DNA of 15,590 nt from an uncultured Collinsella sp. (lineage in GTDB: Bacteria > Actinomycetota > Coriobacteriia > Coriobacteriales > Coriobacteriaceae): contig UQJA01000037.1 in assembly GCA_900541285.1 (NCBI GenBank), positions 1 through 15,590 on the forward strand. The letters are read 5' to 3'. A program made the position numbers and the translations under genes. Positions within the stretch are counted from its first letter, which is position 1, and every line of letters begins with the position of its first letter. Positions 1 to 7,877 of this stretch are shown one piece after another. The notes below the pieces were generated by a model that had not been told where the DNA came from, searched no databases, and worked only from the letters and a program-made list of their open reading frames with translations.

Positions 1-34
1 TCCCTCGGGACGACGGGATAGAACAGGAGCGCAT

Positions 35-1642
35 ATGGCAGGCAAGCCGCAAACACTAGCTACGACCTCGGCATTCGAGATCTTGGGCCCCGTCATGGTC
101 GGCCCCAGCTCATCGCACACCGCCGGCGCCCTGCGCTGCGCCCAAGTTGCCGCCAGCCTGCTGGAAGGCCGCATCACCAAAGTCACCTTTGGCCTGTGGA
201 ACTCCTTCGCCCACACTTACCGCGGCCACGGCACCGACCGTGCGCTCGTCGCGGGCATACTGGGCCTCGACACCGATGACGAGAACATCAAGCAGGCCTT
301 CGACCTCGCACGCGAGCAGGGCCTCGAATATCACTTTGACATCAAGGGCGACGACGCGTCCATCCACCCCAACACCGTCGACATCGACATGGTCGACGAC
401 ACGGGCGCCACGGCACAGGTCCGCGGCGAGAGCCTGGGCGGCGGCAAGATGCGCATCAGCCGCATTAACGGCGTCGGCGTCGACATCTCGGGCATGTATT
501 CCACGCTCTTCGTGGCGCACAAGGACGTCCCCGGTGTACTCGCCGCGCTCACCAACCTGCTCGCCTACGCCCATGTAAACATCGCCTTCTGCCGCACCTA
601 CCGCACCGAAGTGGGCGGCCAGGCCTACTCCGTCTTTGAGACCGACGGCGCGCCCGACGACACCGTCGTCCCCATGCTGCGCAAGCTCGACAATGTCGAT
701 TACGCAACGTTTATCGAGCTCCCCGGTTCTGCCTCGTCGATCTCCCCCGGCGTCTCGGCCAAGGAAATCTTCGACGACGGCGAGCAGCTGCTCGATGCGT
801 GCGAGGAACTGGGGCTCAGCATCGGCGCCGTCATGGCCGTTCGCGAGGCGCGTCTGACCGGCGAGGCCCACGCCGTCGCCGCCATGCGCCGCGTGCTCGA
901 CGTCATGCGCGAGGAGACCACGGCCCCCATCGCCAATCCGCAACGCTCGCTCGGCGGGCTTATCGGCGGCGAGGCCAAGCTCGTCGAAGCAACCCGCTGC
1001 AACGATTTGAGTGCAAGCCTGATGGGCGCCGTCCAGACCGACGCCGTTGCCCGCGCCATGGCCGTGCTCGAGCGCTCCGCTACCATGGGCGTGATTGTCG
1101 CCGCCCCCACGGCAGGGTCCGCGGGTGTTGTGCCCGGCTGCGTGCTGGCGCTCGCCGATCGCCTGCAGCTCGACGACGAGCAAGTCATGGACGCGCTCTA
1201 CTGCGCAGCCGCCATCGGCCTCAACCTCACCACGAGCGCCTGCGTCGCCGGCGCCGAGGGTGGCTGTCAAGCCGAGGTGGGAAGCGCCGCCGCCATGGCA
1301 GCCGCCGCGCTGGTGCAGATGCTCGGCGGCACGCCCGAGCAGGCGCTCGACGCCAGTTCCATCGCGCTGAGTAACCTGCTGGGCCTCGTTTGTGACCCCG
1401 TCGGTGGCCTCGTGGAGGTGCCCTGCCAAAACCGCAACGCCATTGGCGTGGCAGCGGCCTTTAGCTCGGCACAACTCGCCCTCGCAGGCATTAAGAGCTT
1501 GGTGCCGTTTGACCAGATGGCACATGTCATGCTCTCGGTGGGCCACGCGTTGCCGGCCACGCTGCGCGAGACGGCAAAGGGCGGCATCGCGCAGGCTCCG
1601 GCCGCACTTTCGGCCTGTGCAAAATGCGGTGTGTGCGGATAG
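35..1642 (+). CDS. sdaA: L-serine dehydratase (L-serine ammonia-lyase), iron-sulfur type, single chain
   Basis: Deaminates L-serine to pyruvate and ammonia in the cytoplasm using an oxygen-sensitive [4Fe-4S] cluster. The 535-aa protein fuses a beta domain (about residues 12-150, with the family motif SSSHTAG near residue 26), an ACT-like segment (about 155-230) and the catalytic alpha domain (about 240-525). Cys411, Cys453 and Cys464 sit in the conserved GGCQAEVG and CDPVGG...PCQNRN contexts and are the likely cluster ligands. The tail ends CAKCGVCG (Cys528, Cys531, Cys534); in studied relatives a C-terminal Cys reaches into the active site. Many Gram-positives encode beta-ACT and alpha as two subunits, so the single chain is a variant. 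The start is supported by AGGAG at 25-29, five bases before the ATG. The gene stands alone and is followed by a terminator. Family assignment is very secure; substrate preference is inferred. Confidence 0.96.
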   Translation: MAGKPQTLATTSAFEILGPVMVGPSSSHTAGALRCAQVAASLLEGRITKVTFGLWNSFAHTYRGHGTDRALVAGILGLDTDDENIKQAFDLAREQGLEYHFDIKGDDASIHPNTVDIDMVDDTGATAQVRGESLGGGKMRISRINGVGVDISGMYSTLFVAHKDVPGVLAALTNLLAYAHVNIAFCRTYRTEVGGQAYSVFETDGAPDDTVVPMLRKLDNVDYATFIELPGSASSISPGVSAKEIFDDGEQLLDACEELGLSIGAVMAVREARLTGEAHAVAAMRRVLDVMREETTAPIANPQRSLGGLIGGEAKLVEATRCNDLSASLMGAVQTDAVARAMAVLERSATMGVIVAAPTAGSAGVVPGCVLALADRLQLDDEQVMDALYCAAAIGLNLTTSACVAGAEGGCQAEVGSAAAMAAAALVQMLGGTPEQALDASSIALSNLLGLVCDPVGGLVEVPCQNRNAIGVAAAFSSAQLALAGIKSLVPFDQMAHVMLSVGHALPATLRETAKGGIAQAPAALSACAKCGVCG

Positions 1643-1660
1643 CGGCAAAGAACGACTCAA

Positions 1661-1687
1661 AGGTGGGACTAATGTCCCACCTCTTTT
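1661..1687 (+). terminator. Intrinsic terminator after the serine dehydratase gene
   Basis: A perfect 9-bp stem (AGGTGGGAC at 1661-1669 with GTCCCACCT at 1674-1682) closes a TAAT loop and is followed by CTTTT. Flanking TCAA/TTGA can extend the stem across a bulged C. It lies 18 bases after the stop codon, so it very likely ends the sdaA transcript and isolates it from the next gene. Confidence 0.85.
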
Positions 1688-1705
1688 GAATGCCACCGTT
1701 TCCGT

Positions 1706-1734
1706 ACCACAAACAGCAGGGCAATCGCTATAAT
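1706..1734 (+). promoter_or_regulatory. Putative promoter of the L,D-transpeptidase gene
   Basis: A perfect -10 hexamer TATAAT lies at 1729-1734, about 57 bases before the chosen start and just after the terminator. At 17-bp spacing the -35 position reads ACCACA, a poor match, and no TG extension is present. Placement between a terminator and a gene favours a real promoter, but the weak -35 keeps confidence moderate. Confidence 0.5.
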
Positions 1735-1791
1735 GCAAGCCCAGTAAAAACACGATGAACCGCAAGGCGAAAATCGAAGGATATGCATACG

Positions 1792-3516
1792 ATGTCGCAA
1801 AACGATCGAACTCAACTGATTCCCGATCCGCAGCAGCCGAGCAGGCACACCGGCGGCGTTCAGTCGCCGCGTCCTATCGCGCCGAGCCACGGTCAGCAGC
1901 GTGGTGCGACAAACGCTTCCCAACGCCCGAACCAGCAGCGTCAACAACGTCAGCAACGCCAGGCAAACGGCAACGCGCCCAAGCTGCCCCCCACGCACGC
2001 TCGAGGCGATCGCGGCCCCGCGCGCAAGTCCGCCGGCAACAATAAGTCGGGCAAAAAGACGACGCTCTTTGTCGTCTTGGGTCTAATCGTCATTGTCTAT
2101 ATCGTAGGCGTCGTAGCGTTTTCGCAGGTAGCCTACCCCAACACCACCATCGCCGGCGTCGACGTCTCGTTCTCCAACGCTTCGTCTGCCGCCACCAAGG
2201 TCAACTCGGCATGGAAGCACTATAAGCTCACCGTGACAGGAGATGACTTTAGCTGGACCTATCAGCCCGAGTCCGATGAACCCATCGTCGATGGCGAAGC
2301 TGCAGCAAAAGAGATCATCAGCCACAACGAAGCCTTTGTATGGCCGGTCCGCCTTGTGGAATCCTTAAGCGGCAAGACCAAAACAACCGCTACCACCAAC
2401 GAAGTCGATCTTGATCAAGACGTCGACCTGTCCATGCTCTCCGATACCTTTGACCAAAAGAAGTTTGAGAAGGATCTGGGCGCCGCCATCGACGAGTTTA
2501 ACGAAGGACGTTCGGGCACGTTCGAGGCCAATAGCTCCTATGACGAGCAGGCCGGCAAGTTTACCGTCGAGAAGGCGCGCTCCAACGAAAAACTCAACCG
2601 CGAGCATGTCATTAAGTATGCCGAGCTCGAGCTTGCCTCGCTGGCCGAGACCGTAGATCTTTCTAAGCTCGGCAACGATGCCTATGAGCCGCTCAATGGA
2701 ACGCTGACCGATGATCAGATTCAGGCTGCATGTGATGCCGCCAACAACTTCCTGGGCGTCAACGTGACCCTTAAGCTCAACGGCGAGGATGCCGGAAAGG
2801 TTGATGGCAGCTCCGTGTTGCAGTGGATCAGCTTTGCCGATCCGGCCAACCCCACGCTCGATACGTCGCAGATCAGTAGCTGGGCAGCCGAGCTCGCCAA
2901 CGGCTTTAATACCGTGGGCTCCACTCGCTGGTGGACGCGCGCCGATGGCAAGCAGTGCGCCGTCGAAGGCGGTGACTTTGGTTGGTCCATCGACAGCAGC
3001 TCGCTCGCCAAGCAGGTCGAAGACGCTATTAACAACAAGCAGACCGGCGAGATCGAGATCAAGTACTCCCAGAAGGCCGACACCTTTACCGCAAAGGGAG
3101 AGCCCGACTGGAAGGCATACATCGACGTCGACCTGTCCGAGCAGCACGCGCGCTACTATGACGAGAACGGTAATATCGTCTGGGAGGCCAACTTTATTTC
3201 CGGCAAACCGGGCGAAGACGCCACCCCCGAGGGCGTGTGGCAGATCAACAGCAACGACGGCGGCAGCACCCTGATCGGAGCCAAGGACCCCGAGACCGGT
3301 AAGCCCAAATACGAGAGTCCGGTGAGCTACTGGATGCCGTTTGAGGGCAACATGATCGGCTTCCACGATGCCACCTGGCAAAACGACAAGAGCTTCGATA
3401 ACGCCGAGTCGTACAAGTGGTGCGGCAGCCACGGGTGCATCAACCTGCGACTGGCCGACGCCAAGGCACTTCACGACTGCATCAAAGTCGGCCTGTGCGT
3501 GGTTGTCCACTCGTAG
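1792..3516 (+). CDS. Membrane-anchored L,D-transpeptidase (YkuD domain) with peptidoglycan-binding repeats
   Basis: Predicted to make 3-3 crosslinks in peptidoglycan, or attach ligands to it, on the outer face of the membrane. Order along the 574 aa: a cytoplasmic Gln/Arg/Pro-rich, low-complexity tail (1-87); one membrane helix (about 92-113); a long extracellular stretch resembling the peptidoglycan-binding (PG_binding_4-like) repeats found in this family (about 125-390); and a YkuD catalytic domain (about 440-574). The signature SHGCINLR gives catalytic Cys549, with the upstream His in GFHD. No cleavable signal peptide is seen, so it should stay anchored. Start choice: an in-frame ATG at 1783 is only one base from the GAAGGA at 1776-1781, whereas the ATG at 1792 is ten bases away, so 1792 is preferred. 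Likely monocistronic, given the terminator before it and hairpins after it. The domain call is secure; the exact crosslinking role is inferred. Confidence 0.93.
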   Translation: MSQNDRTQLIPDPQQPSRHTGGVQSPRPIAPSHGQQRGATNASQRPNQQRQQRQQRQANGNAPKLPPTHARGDRGPARKSAGNNKSGKKTTLFVVLGLIVIVYIVGVVAFSQVAYPNTTIAGVDVSFSNASSAATKVNSAWKHYKLTVTGDDFSWTYQPESDEPIVDGEAAAKEIISHNEAFVWPVRLVESLSGKTKTTATTNEVDLDQDVDLSMLSDTFDQKKFEKDLGAAIDEFNEGRSGTFEANSSYDEQAGKFTVEKARSNEKLNREHVIKYAELELASLAETVDLSKLGNDAYEPLNGTLTDDQIQAACDAANNFLGVNVTLKLNGEDAGKVDGSSVLQWISFADPANPTLDTSQISSWAAELANGFNTVGSTRWWTRADGKQCAVEGGDFGWSIDSSSLAKQVEDAINNKQTGEIEIKYSQKADTFTAKGEPDWKAYIDVDLSEQHARYYDENGNIVWEANFISGKPGEDATPEGVWQINSNDGGSTLIGAKDPETGKPKYESPVSYWMPFEGNMIGFHDATWQNDKSFDNAESYKWCGSHGCINLRLADAKALHDCIKVGLCVVVHS

Positions 3517-3541
3517 TGCAACGCGCGCATTCCTACAACGT

Positions 3542-3570
3542 GGAACTGCTGCGACCAATCTAACAGTTCC
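3542..3570. repeat. Small inverted repeat in the spacer after the transpeptidase gene
   Basis: GGAACTG (3542-3548) and CAGTTCC (3564-3570) are perfect 7-base arms separated by 15 bases. This could be an operator-like site or a weak RNA hairpin. Nothing else supports a function, and chance is possible. Confidence 0.3.
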
Positions 3571-3585
3571 GAAAGAAACCGTCCC

Positions 3586-3613
3586 ATGCGCCCACCCCAA
3601 CCGGTGGGCGCAT
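3586..3613 (+). terminator. Strong GC hairpin between the transpeptidase and efflux genes (possible terminator)
   Basis: A perfect 11-bp stem (3586-3596 with 3603-3613, core TGCGCCCACC/GGTGGGCGCA) encloses the 6-base loop CCAACC. It lies 69 bases after the transpeptidase stop. The tail that follows (ATACTTATC) is AT-rich but not a real U run, so it may be an inefficient terminator, an attenuator or an mRNA-stabilising hairpin. A -10-like TATACT at 3613-3618 directly follows it. Confidence 0.5.
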
Positions 3614-3636
3614 ATACTTATCAAGGTACTTTCTAT

Positions 3637-3644
3637 AAAGGAGA
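3637..3644 (+). promoter_or_regulatory. Ribosome binding site that fixes the membrane-fusion protein start
   Basis: AAAGGAGA lies four to five bases before the ATG at 3649. An in-frame ATG at 3586 would begin inside the GC hairpin and has no comparable site, so translation should start at 3649. Confidence 0.85.
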
Positions 3645-3648
3645 CGCT

Positions 3649-5085
3649 ATGCCGAATGTCCCCACGACCACCCCGGGCCCGGATGATACCGAGCACACGC
3701 CCGAAGATGTCACCGAAACGATTCCTCTGGTTACAAACGTACATGCCGATAAGCAGAGCGGACGCGCGAACGATGCGGCCGAGATTTCCGATGAAGAGGC
3801 ATATGCCAAGCTCAAAGCAAAACGTGCCGAACGTCGACGCAAAAAGCTGATTCGACGCGGCATTGCCGTCGGTGTCGTAGGTGCCATCGCGCTCATTGCC
3901 ATTGTCGCAACCCTGGTTATCAATGCGCAGCCTCAGGGCGCTAGCGGGCCTGTGACCGACATGGTGACCGAGGGCACGTTTACCACAACGGTCGAGGCTA
4001 AAGGCCAGCTCAAACCCATTTCGTCCTCAGTGGTCTCCCCTTCTGTCGACGGTACGGTCGATTCGATCAACGTGCAGGCGGGCCAATCCGTCAACGAGGG
4101 CGACGTGCTTATGACCATTAAAAACGACGAGCTCGATCGCAACGTTGCCGAGGCGCAACGTGCAGTTGTAGCCGCTCAGGAAGACCTCGCCAACGCGCAG
4201 AAAGCCGCAGCTGCCGCGCAGGCCACCCCAACGACGGACGTCGATGGAGCTTCCGCAGCGGCTGGCGTCTCCGACGCATCAGCGGACACGAACGCCGTAT
4301 CGGCCGCGCAGCGCAGCCTCGCTTCGGCCCAGGCAAACCTTGATCAGGCGAACGCCAAGGCCGCCAGCCGTACGGTCACGGCCCCGAGCTCGGGCAGCAT
4401 CGTGGAGCTCAATGCCAAAGTGGGCGCCACGGTTACAGGCGGCATGATCATGGGCGAAAGCGATACGAGCGGCGGCAAGCAGTGCATGCAGATCGCCGAC
4501 ATGTCCAAGATGAAGGTGACCGTGCAGGTGGGCGAAAAGGACATCGCCAAGATCGCCGTTGGGCAGAGCGCCAACGTCACGTATCCCGCGTTTCCCGATA
4601 TCGTGAGCCAGGGCACCGTCACGGCTATCGCGTCGGTGGCAAACTCCGACGCCGCCAACAGTGGCGGCGGCAGCGTAACCTTTAACGTCGACATCCTCAT
4701 CGAGGCGCCCGACGCGCGCCTGAAGCCGGGCATGACGGCCGAGGTATCGGTGGTGACCGAGCAGCTCGACGACGTGGTGATGGTGCCGACGATGGCGCTC
4801 ATGACCGAAGACGGCGAACACTATTACGTCAACGTGGCGACTGATGACGAGGGCAAGCAAACCCGTCGCGTGAAGGTGACCGTCGTGACGCAAAACGACA
4901 ACGAAGCCGTAGTCGGCAAGACGCAGGTCAAGCACGACGACCAGGGCAACGAGATCAACCCTGGCGTGCCGGTTACCAAGCTGCGCGATGGCGACACCCT
5001 CGTCATGGACACCGGAGCGGACGCAACGGCTGACGGCGGCTACGGCGCGGATTCGGGCAGTATGTCTGCCGACGAGGGCATGTAA
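3649..5085 (+). CDS. Membrane-fusion (HlyD/MacA-like) subunit of an ABC efflux system
   Basis: Adaptor protein that works with the two following genes in MacAB/YknXYZ-type export, held in the membrane and projecting outward. The 478-aa chain has an acidic cytoplasmic tail (1-55), a basic stretch RRRKKLIRR, a membrane helix (about 71-91), the first half of a lipoyl-like domain (GTVDSINVQAGQSVNEGDVL), a short Ala/Gln-rich coiled-coil hairpin, the second lipoyl half beginning TVTAPSSGSIVEL, and beta-barrel and membrane-proximal domains (GMTAEVSVVTEQ). The C-terminus is Asp/Gly/Ser-rich. There is no lipobox; anchoring is by the helix. Its TAA shares a base with the next ATG (TAATG), so translation is probably coupled. 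The substrate cannot be read from sequence; peptides, antibiotics or envelope compounds are possible. Confidence 0.92.
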   Translation: MPNVPTTTPGPDDTEHTPEDVTETIPLVTNVHADKQSGRANDAAEISDEEAYAKLKAKRAERRRKKLIRRGIAVGVVGAIALIAIVATLVINAQPQGASGPVTDMVTEGTFTTTVEAKGQLKPISSSVVSPSVDGTVDSINVQAGQSVNEGDVLMTIKNDELDRNVAEAQRAVVAAQEDLANAQKAAAAAQATPTTDVDGASAAAGVSDASADTNAVSAAQRSLASAQANLDQANAKAASRTVTAPSSGSIVELNAKVGATVTGGMIMGESDTSGGKQCMQIADMSKMKVTVQVGEKDIAKIAVGQSANVTYPAFPDIVSQGTVTAIASVANSDAANSGGGSVTFNVDILIEAPDARLKPGMTAEVSVVTEQLDDVVMVPTMALMTEDGEHYYVNVATDDEGKQTRRVKVTVVTQNDNEAVVGKTQVKHDDQGNEINPGVPVTKLRDGDTLVMDTGADATADGGYGADSGSMSADEGM

Positions 5086-5858
5086 TGCGTCCCGTTATCG
5101 ACATCCGCAACGTGCACCGCATCTTTGAGAGCGAGGCGGGGTGCGCCCACATCCTGCACAACGTGAGCCTGGCGGTAAATCCCGGCGAATTCGTCGCCAT
5201 CACTGGCCCATCGGGCTCGGGCAAATCAACGCTCATGAACATCCTCGGCTGCCTGGATAAGCCAACGGCAGGCGACTACTACCTGCAAGGGCTTAACGTG
5301 GCCGAGCTCGATGATGACGAGCTCACCGAAGTCCGCGCCCTGAGCATCGGCTTTGTCTTTCAGAGCTTCAACCTGCTGCCGCGCCTGTCGGTTATCGAAA
5401 ACGTCATGCTGCCGCTGGCCTACACCAATGTGCCCCGAAGCCAGCGCGAAATGCGCGCCGTGCACGCGCTGCAGGCCGTCACGCTACCGGTCGACCACTG
5501 GGACCACCGCATATCCGAGCTCTCGGGCGGCCAGATGCAGCGTGTCGCCATCGCGCGCGCCCTTGTCAATGACCCGCCCATCATCCTGGCCGATGAGCCG
5601 ACGGGAAACCTGGACTCCGCAACCGGAGCGCTCGTCATGGAAACATTCCACAAGCTTCAGGAGCGCGGCAAGACCATCGTGCTCATCACACACGACCCCG
5701 GCATCGCCGCCGAGGCCGACCGTGCCGTGACCATCCGCGACGGTCGCATTCACGACGGCGCGTATATTCCACATGCACCGCGAACCCTGCGCAGCGCCGT
5801 AGATAGCCTGCCCATGATTTCCGCCTGCGTCAACCCGACGAAAGGAGTGGTGGCATGA
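5085..5858 (+). CDS. ABC transporter ATP-binding protein (MacB/LolD/YknY family)
   Basis: Cytoplasmic ATPase that powers the adjacent FtsX-type permease. All nucleotide-binding motifs are present in 257 aa: Walker A GPSGSGKST (41-49), the Q-loop in VFQSFNLLPRLSV, signature LSGGQ (146-150), Walker B ending in Asp170-Glu171 (LADEPTGNLDS), and the switch His in LITHDP. The phrase PTGNLDS and the size fit the MacB-ATPase/LolD group rather than nutrient importers. The C-terminus carries about 30 residues beyond the usual end of the domain, without a recognised motif. It overlaps the upstream gene by one base and the downstream permease by four bases (ATGA), so the three subunits should be made together. 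Confidence 0.95.
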   Translation: MRPVIDIRNVHRIFESEAGCAHILHNVSLAVNPGEFVAITGPSGSGKSTLMNILGCLDKPTAGDYYLQGLNVAELDDDELTEVRALSIGFVFQSFNLLPRLSVIENVMLPLAYTNVPRSQREMRAVHALQAVTLPVDHWDHRISELSGGQMQRVAIARALVNDPPIILADEPTGNLDSATGALVMETFHKLQERGKTIVLITHDPGIAAEADRAVTIRDGRIHDGAYIPHAPRTLRSAVDSLPMISACVNPTKGVVA

Positions 5859-7069
5859 GCGCCCGCGATCTCATCCAGGAAGCCCTTCACTCGCTCGAAG
5901 CCAACAAGGGGCGCAGCCTGCTCACCATCCTGGGCATTGTCATCGGCATCGCCTCGGTAATCGCCATGACTTCGCTCATCGGCGGCATCCAAAACAGCCT
6001 GGTCAACAGTCTGGGTCTCAATGCGGCACGCATGGTGCAAATCTATTCGTCGCAAGAACTCACCGAGTCGGACATCGAGAAGCTTCAAAAACTGGTGCCG
6101 CAGATAGAGCAGATCGGCATTGTCGACAGCGCGTATACCGAGTACAAGACCGGCGATAAAAGCTATACCGTCATGGCACAAGGTGTCGATAGCGACATGC
6201 TCGACGCCGTGGGGGCCAGCAAGCTCGTTGCGGGGCGCACCTATTCCCAGGCCGAGTCCCAGTCAGGCTCGCGCGTGGCGCTCATCAGCCGCAACGGCGC
6301 CGATCAGCTTTACGGCAACGAACAGGATGCGCTGGGGAAAACCATCAAGGTGTCCAACGGCGAGGTGCAGATTGTAGGCGTGATTGATGGCGGCAGCGAC
6401 TCCATGGGCTCGCTTACGCTGTATATGCCACGCGAAACCATCTCCGAGTTGTTTGGCGACGAGAATCCTTCATTCCCCAGTGTGACGGCACTTGCCGCCG
6501 AGGGCACGGACATGGATGAGCTCTGCAAGACCATCGAGTCCAAGGTGCGCGCAATGAAGGGCATCGCGGAGGATGATGAGTACGACAGTGTATCGGCGAC
6601 CTCCATGAAAAGCGCCATCGATGCACTCAACTCCTTTATGGGCGCATTCTCGCTCATCATGGGTGCTGTCGCCAGCATCTCGCTGCTTGTCGGCGGTATC
6701 GGCATTATGAATATGATGCTCACCAACGTGACCGAGCGCATCCGCGAGATCGGCATCCGCCGCGCTCTGGGCGCCAGTCGTCGCGATATCACCGCGCAGT
6801 TTTTGGCCGAGTCCTCGGCACTGTGCGTCACCGGTGGCCTGCTGGGTGTCCTGATTGGCTATCTGCTGGCATGGGGACTCACGTTCTTTGCCGCAAGCTC
6901 GGGCATCATGAGCGAGTTTGGAGCTACCGGGACGATCACGCCAAGCTTCTCCATTACGACAGTGTTGATCGCGTTTGCCGTATCGGTCGGCATCGGCGTA
7001 ATCTTTGGCTTCTATCCCGCTCGCCGCGCGGCAAAGCTCGACCCGGTGGAGTGCCTACGCTACCAGTAA
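5855..7069 (+). CDS. MacB-like ABC transporter permease (MacB_PCD plus FtsX domains)
   Basis: Mechanotransmission-type permease that couples ATP hydrolysis by the preceding protein to work on the outer side of the membrane. The 404-aa protein has a first membrane helix (about 20-44, after NKGRSLLTILGIVIG), an extracellular domain of about 220 residues, then three C-terminal helices (about 265-290, 320-350 and 365-390). Hallmarks are the coupling-region motif ITERIREIGIRRALGA-like sequence near residue 290 and the end PARRAAKLDPVECLRY, both typical of MacB/FtsX. The start ATG lies in the ATGA overlap and is preceded by AAAGGAG in the end of the ATPase gene. It is the last gene of the efflux operon and meets the cobalamin operon tail-to-tail; only 34 bases separate the stop codons and no convincing terminator is visible there. 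Confidence 0.94.
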   Translation: MSARDLIQEALHSLEANKGRSLLTILGIVIGIASVIAMTSLIGGIQNSLVNSLGLNAARMVQIYSSQELTESDIEKLQKLVPQIEQIGIVDSAYTEYKTGDKSYTVMAQGVDSDMLDAVGASKLVAGRTYSQAESQSGSRVALISRNGADQLYGNEQDALGKTIKVSNGEVQIVGVIDGGSDSMGSLTLYMPRETISELFGDENPSFPSVTALAAEGTDMDELCKTIESKVRAMKGIAEDDEYDSVSATSMKSAIDALNSFMGAFSLIMGAVASISLLVGGIGIMNMMLTNVTERIREIGIRRALGASRRDITAQFLAESSALCVTGGLLGVLIGYLLAWGLTFFAASSGIMSEFGATGTITPSFSITTVLIAFAVSVGIGVIFGFYPARRAAKLDPVECLRYQ

Positions 7070-7103
7070 GCCACCACCAACAAGTTGCGGTGAATTAGAG
7101 CGC

Positions 7104-7877
7104 CTAGCGCGCGAACTCCCGTAAAAGCGCGTCTTCCACTTCCCGAAGCGAAAGGGCCCCGCCTCCCTCGGCGGGACGGGTGACCACGATGCAGCTCGCC
7201 CCCGCGTCGCGCGCGGCGGCGAGCTTCTCGGCCGTGCCGCCTACGGTACCCGAGTCCTTGGTCACAAGCCACTGGGCGCTCACCTGCCGAAGCATCGCCT
7301 CGTTGAGCTCGCGGGTGAAGGGCCCCTGCATACCGATGACGTGCGACGGCGAAAACCCCGCGTCGATGCACTTCGTTATAGCACCGGGCAGCGGGAGCAC
7401 ACGCACGAAGAAGCGCTCCGTGAAATCGGCGACGCGCGTGTAGGGAGCAAGCTCCTTGCTCCCCGTCGTGAGAAGCGCACGACCCGGGTTCTCGGAGAGA
7501 AAGCGCGCCGCGCAGGCGATCGACGCGACCGACACGACGCCTTTGGGTAGCGCCTCAGCCGAGCGCGCAAGGCGCAGGCATCGTGCACCCACGGCGAGCG
7601 AAGCGGCCCGGATGTTGCCGCTTGCGAGCGTAGCGAAGGGGTGCGTGGCGTCGACGACGATGCGCGCGCCGGAAAGCTCGCGCTCCATGTCGGCCTCGTC
7701 GAGCCTGCCCGCATGCACCTCGATGCCCGGAAGTTCGCCCAAAAGCTCGCCTCCGTACTCGGTTGCCGCGTAGGCAAGGGCGGGGATGCCCGACCCGCTC
7801 GCCCATTCGCACAGAAGGCGGCCCTCGGTGGTGCCGGCGAAGATGCGCAGCGCCGGCGCGGATGCGGGCGCCGTCAC
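7104..7877 (-). CDS. cbiJ: (Cobalt-)precorrin-6A reductase
   Basis: Reduces the C18-C19 double bond of (cobalt-)precorrin-6A to 6B with NAD(P)H during corrin ring synthesis. The protein is 257 aa, normal for CbiJ/CobK. It opens with the Rossmann-like motif FAGTTEGRLL (about 13-22), contains the family motif VDATHPFA, and has the C-terminal segment MQGPF...WLVTKDSGTVGG that is characteristic of the family. Start choice: the GTG at 7877-7875 lies in a GTGA overlap with the cbiC stop, with AGGCGG just upstream; the same coupling style is used through the operon, and more upstream starts would run deep into cbiC. It is the last gene of the cobalamin operon. The symbol cbiJ is preferred over cobK because the neighbours are anaerobic-pathway (cbi) types; that choice is inferred. 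Confidence 0.92.
   Translation of the reverse strand: MTAPASAPALRIFAGTTEGRLLCEWASGSGIPALAYAATEYGGELLGELPGIEVHAGRLDEADMERELSGARIVVDATHPFATLASGNIRAASLAVGARCLRLARSAEALPKGVVSVASIACAARFLSENPGRALLTTGSKELAPYTRVADFTERFFVRVLPLPGAITKCIDAGFSPSHVIGMQGPFTRELNEAMLRQVSAQWLVTKDSGTVGGTAEKLAAARDAGASCIVVTRPAEGGGALSLREVEDALLREFAR

Noticed and set aside
110..1765. Long minus-strand open frame of 551 codons opposite the serine dehydratase gene
   Set aside because: It mirrors the GC-rich coding strand, has low-complexity Gly/Ala/His/Arg composition and no family motif; the + strand protein is unmistakable.
1783..1791. ATG at 1783 as start of the transpeptidase
   Set aside because: Only one base separates it from the GAAGGA ribosome site; the ATG at 1792 has workable spacing.
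2365..3744. Minus-strand open frame of 459 codons opposite the transpeptidase
   Set aside because: Antisense shadow of a gene with a clear YkuD motif; no ribosome site or recognisable domain.
7070..7103. Bidirectional terminator between the permease and cbiJ
   Set aside because: Only short imperfect pairing (CACC...GGTG, CAAC/GTTG) and no T run on either strand, so not called.
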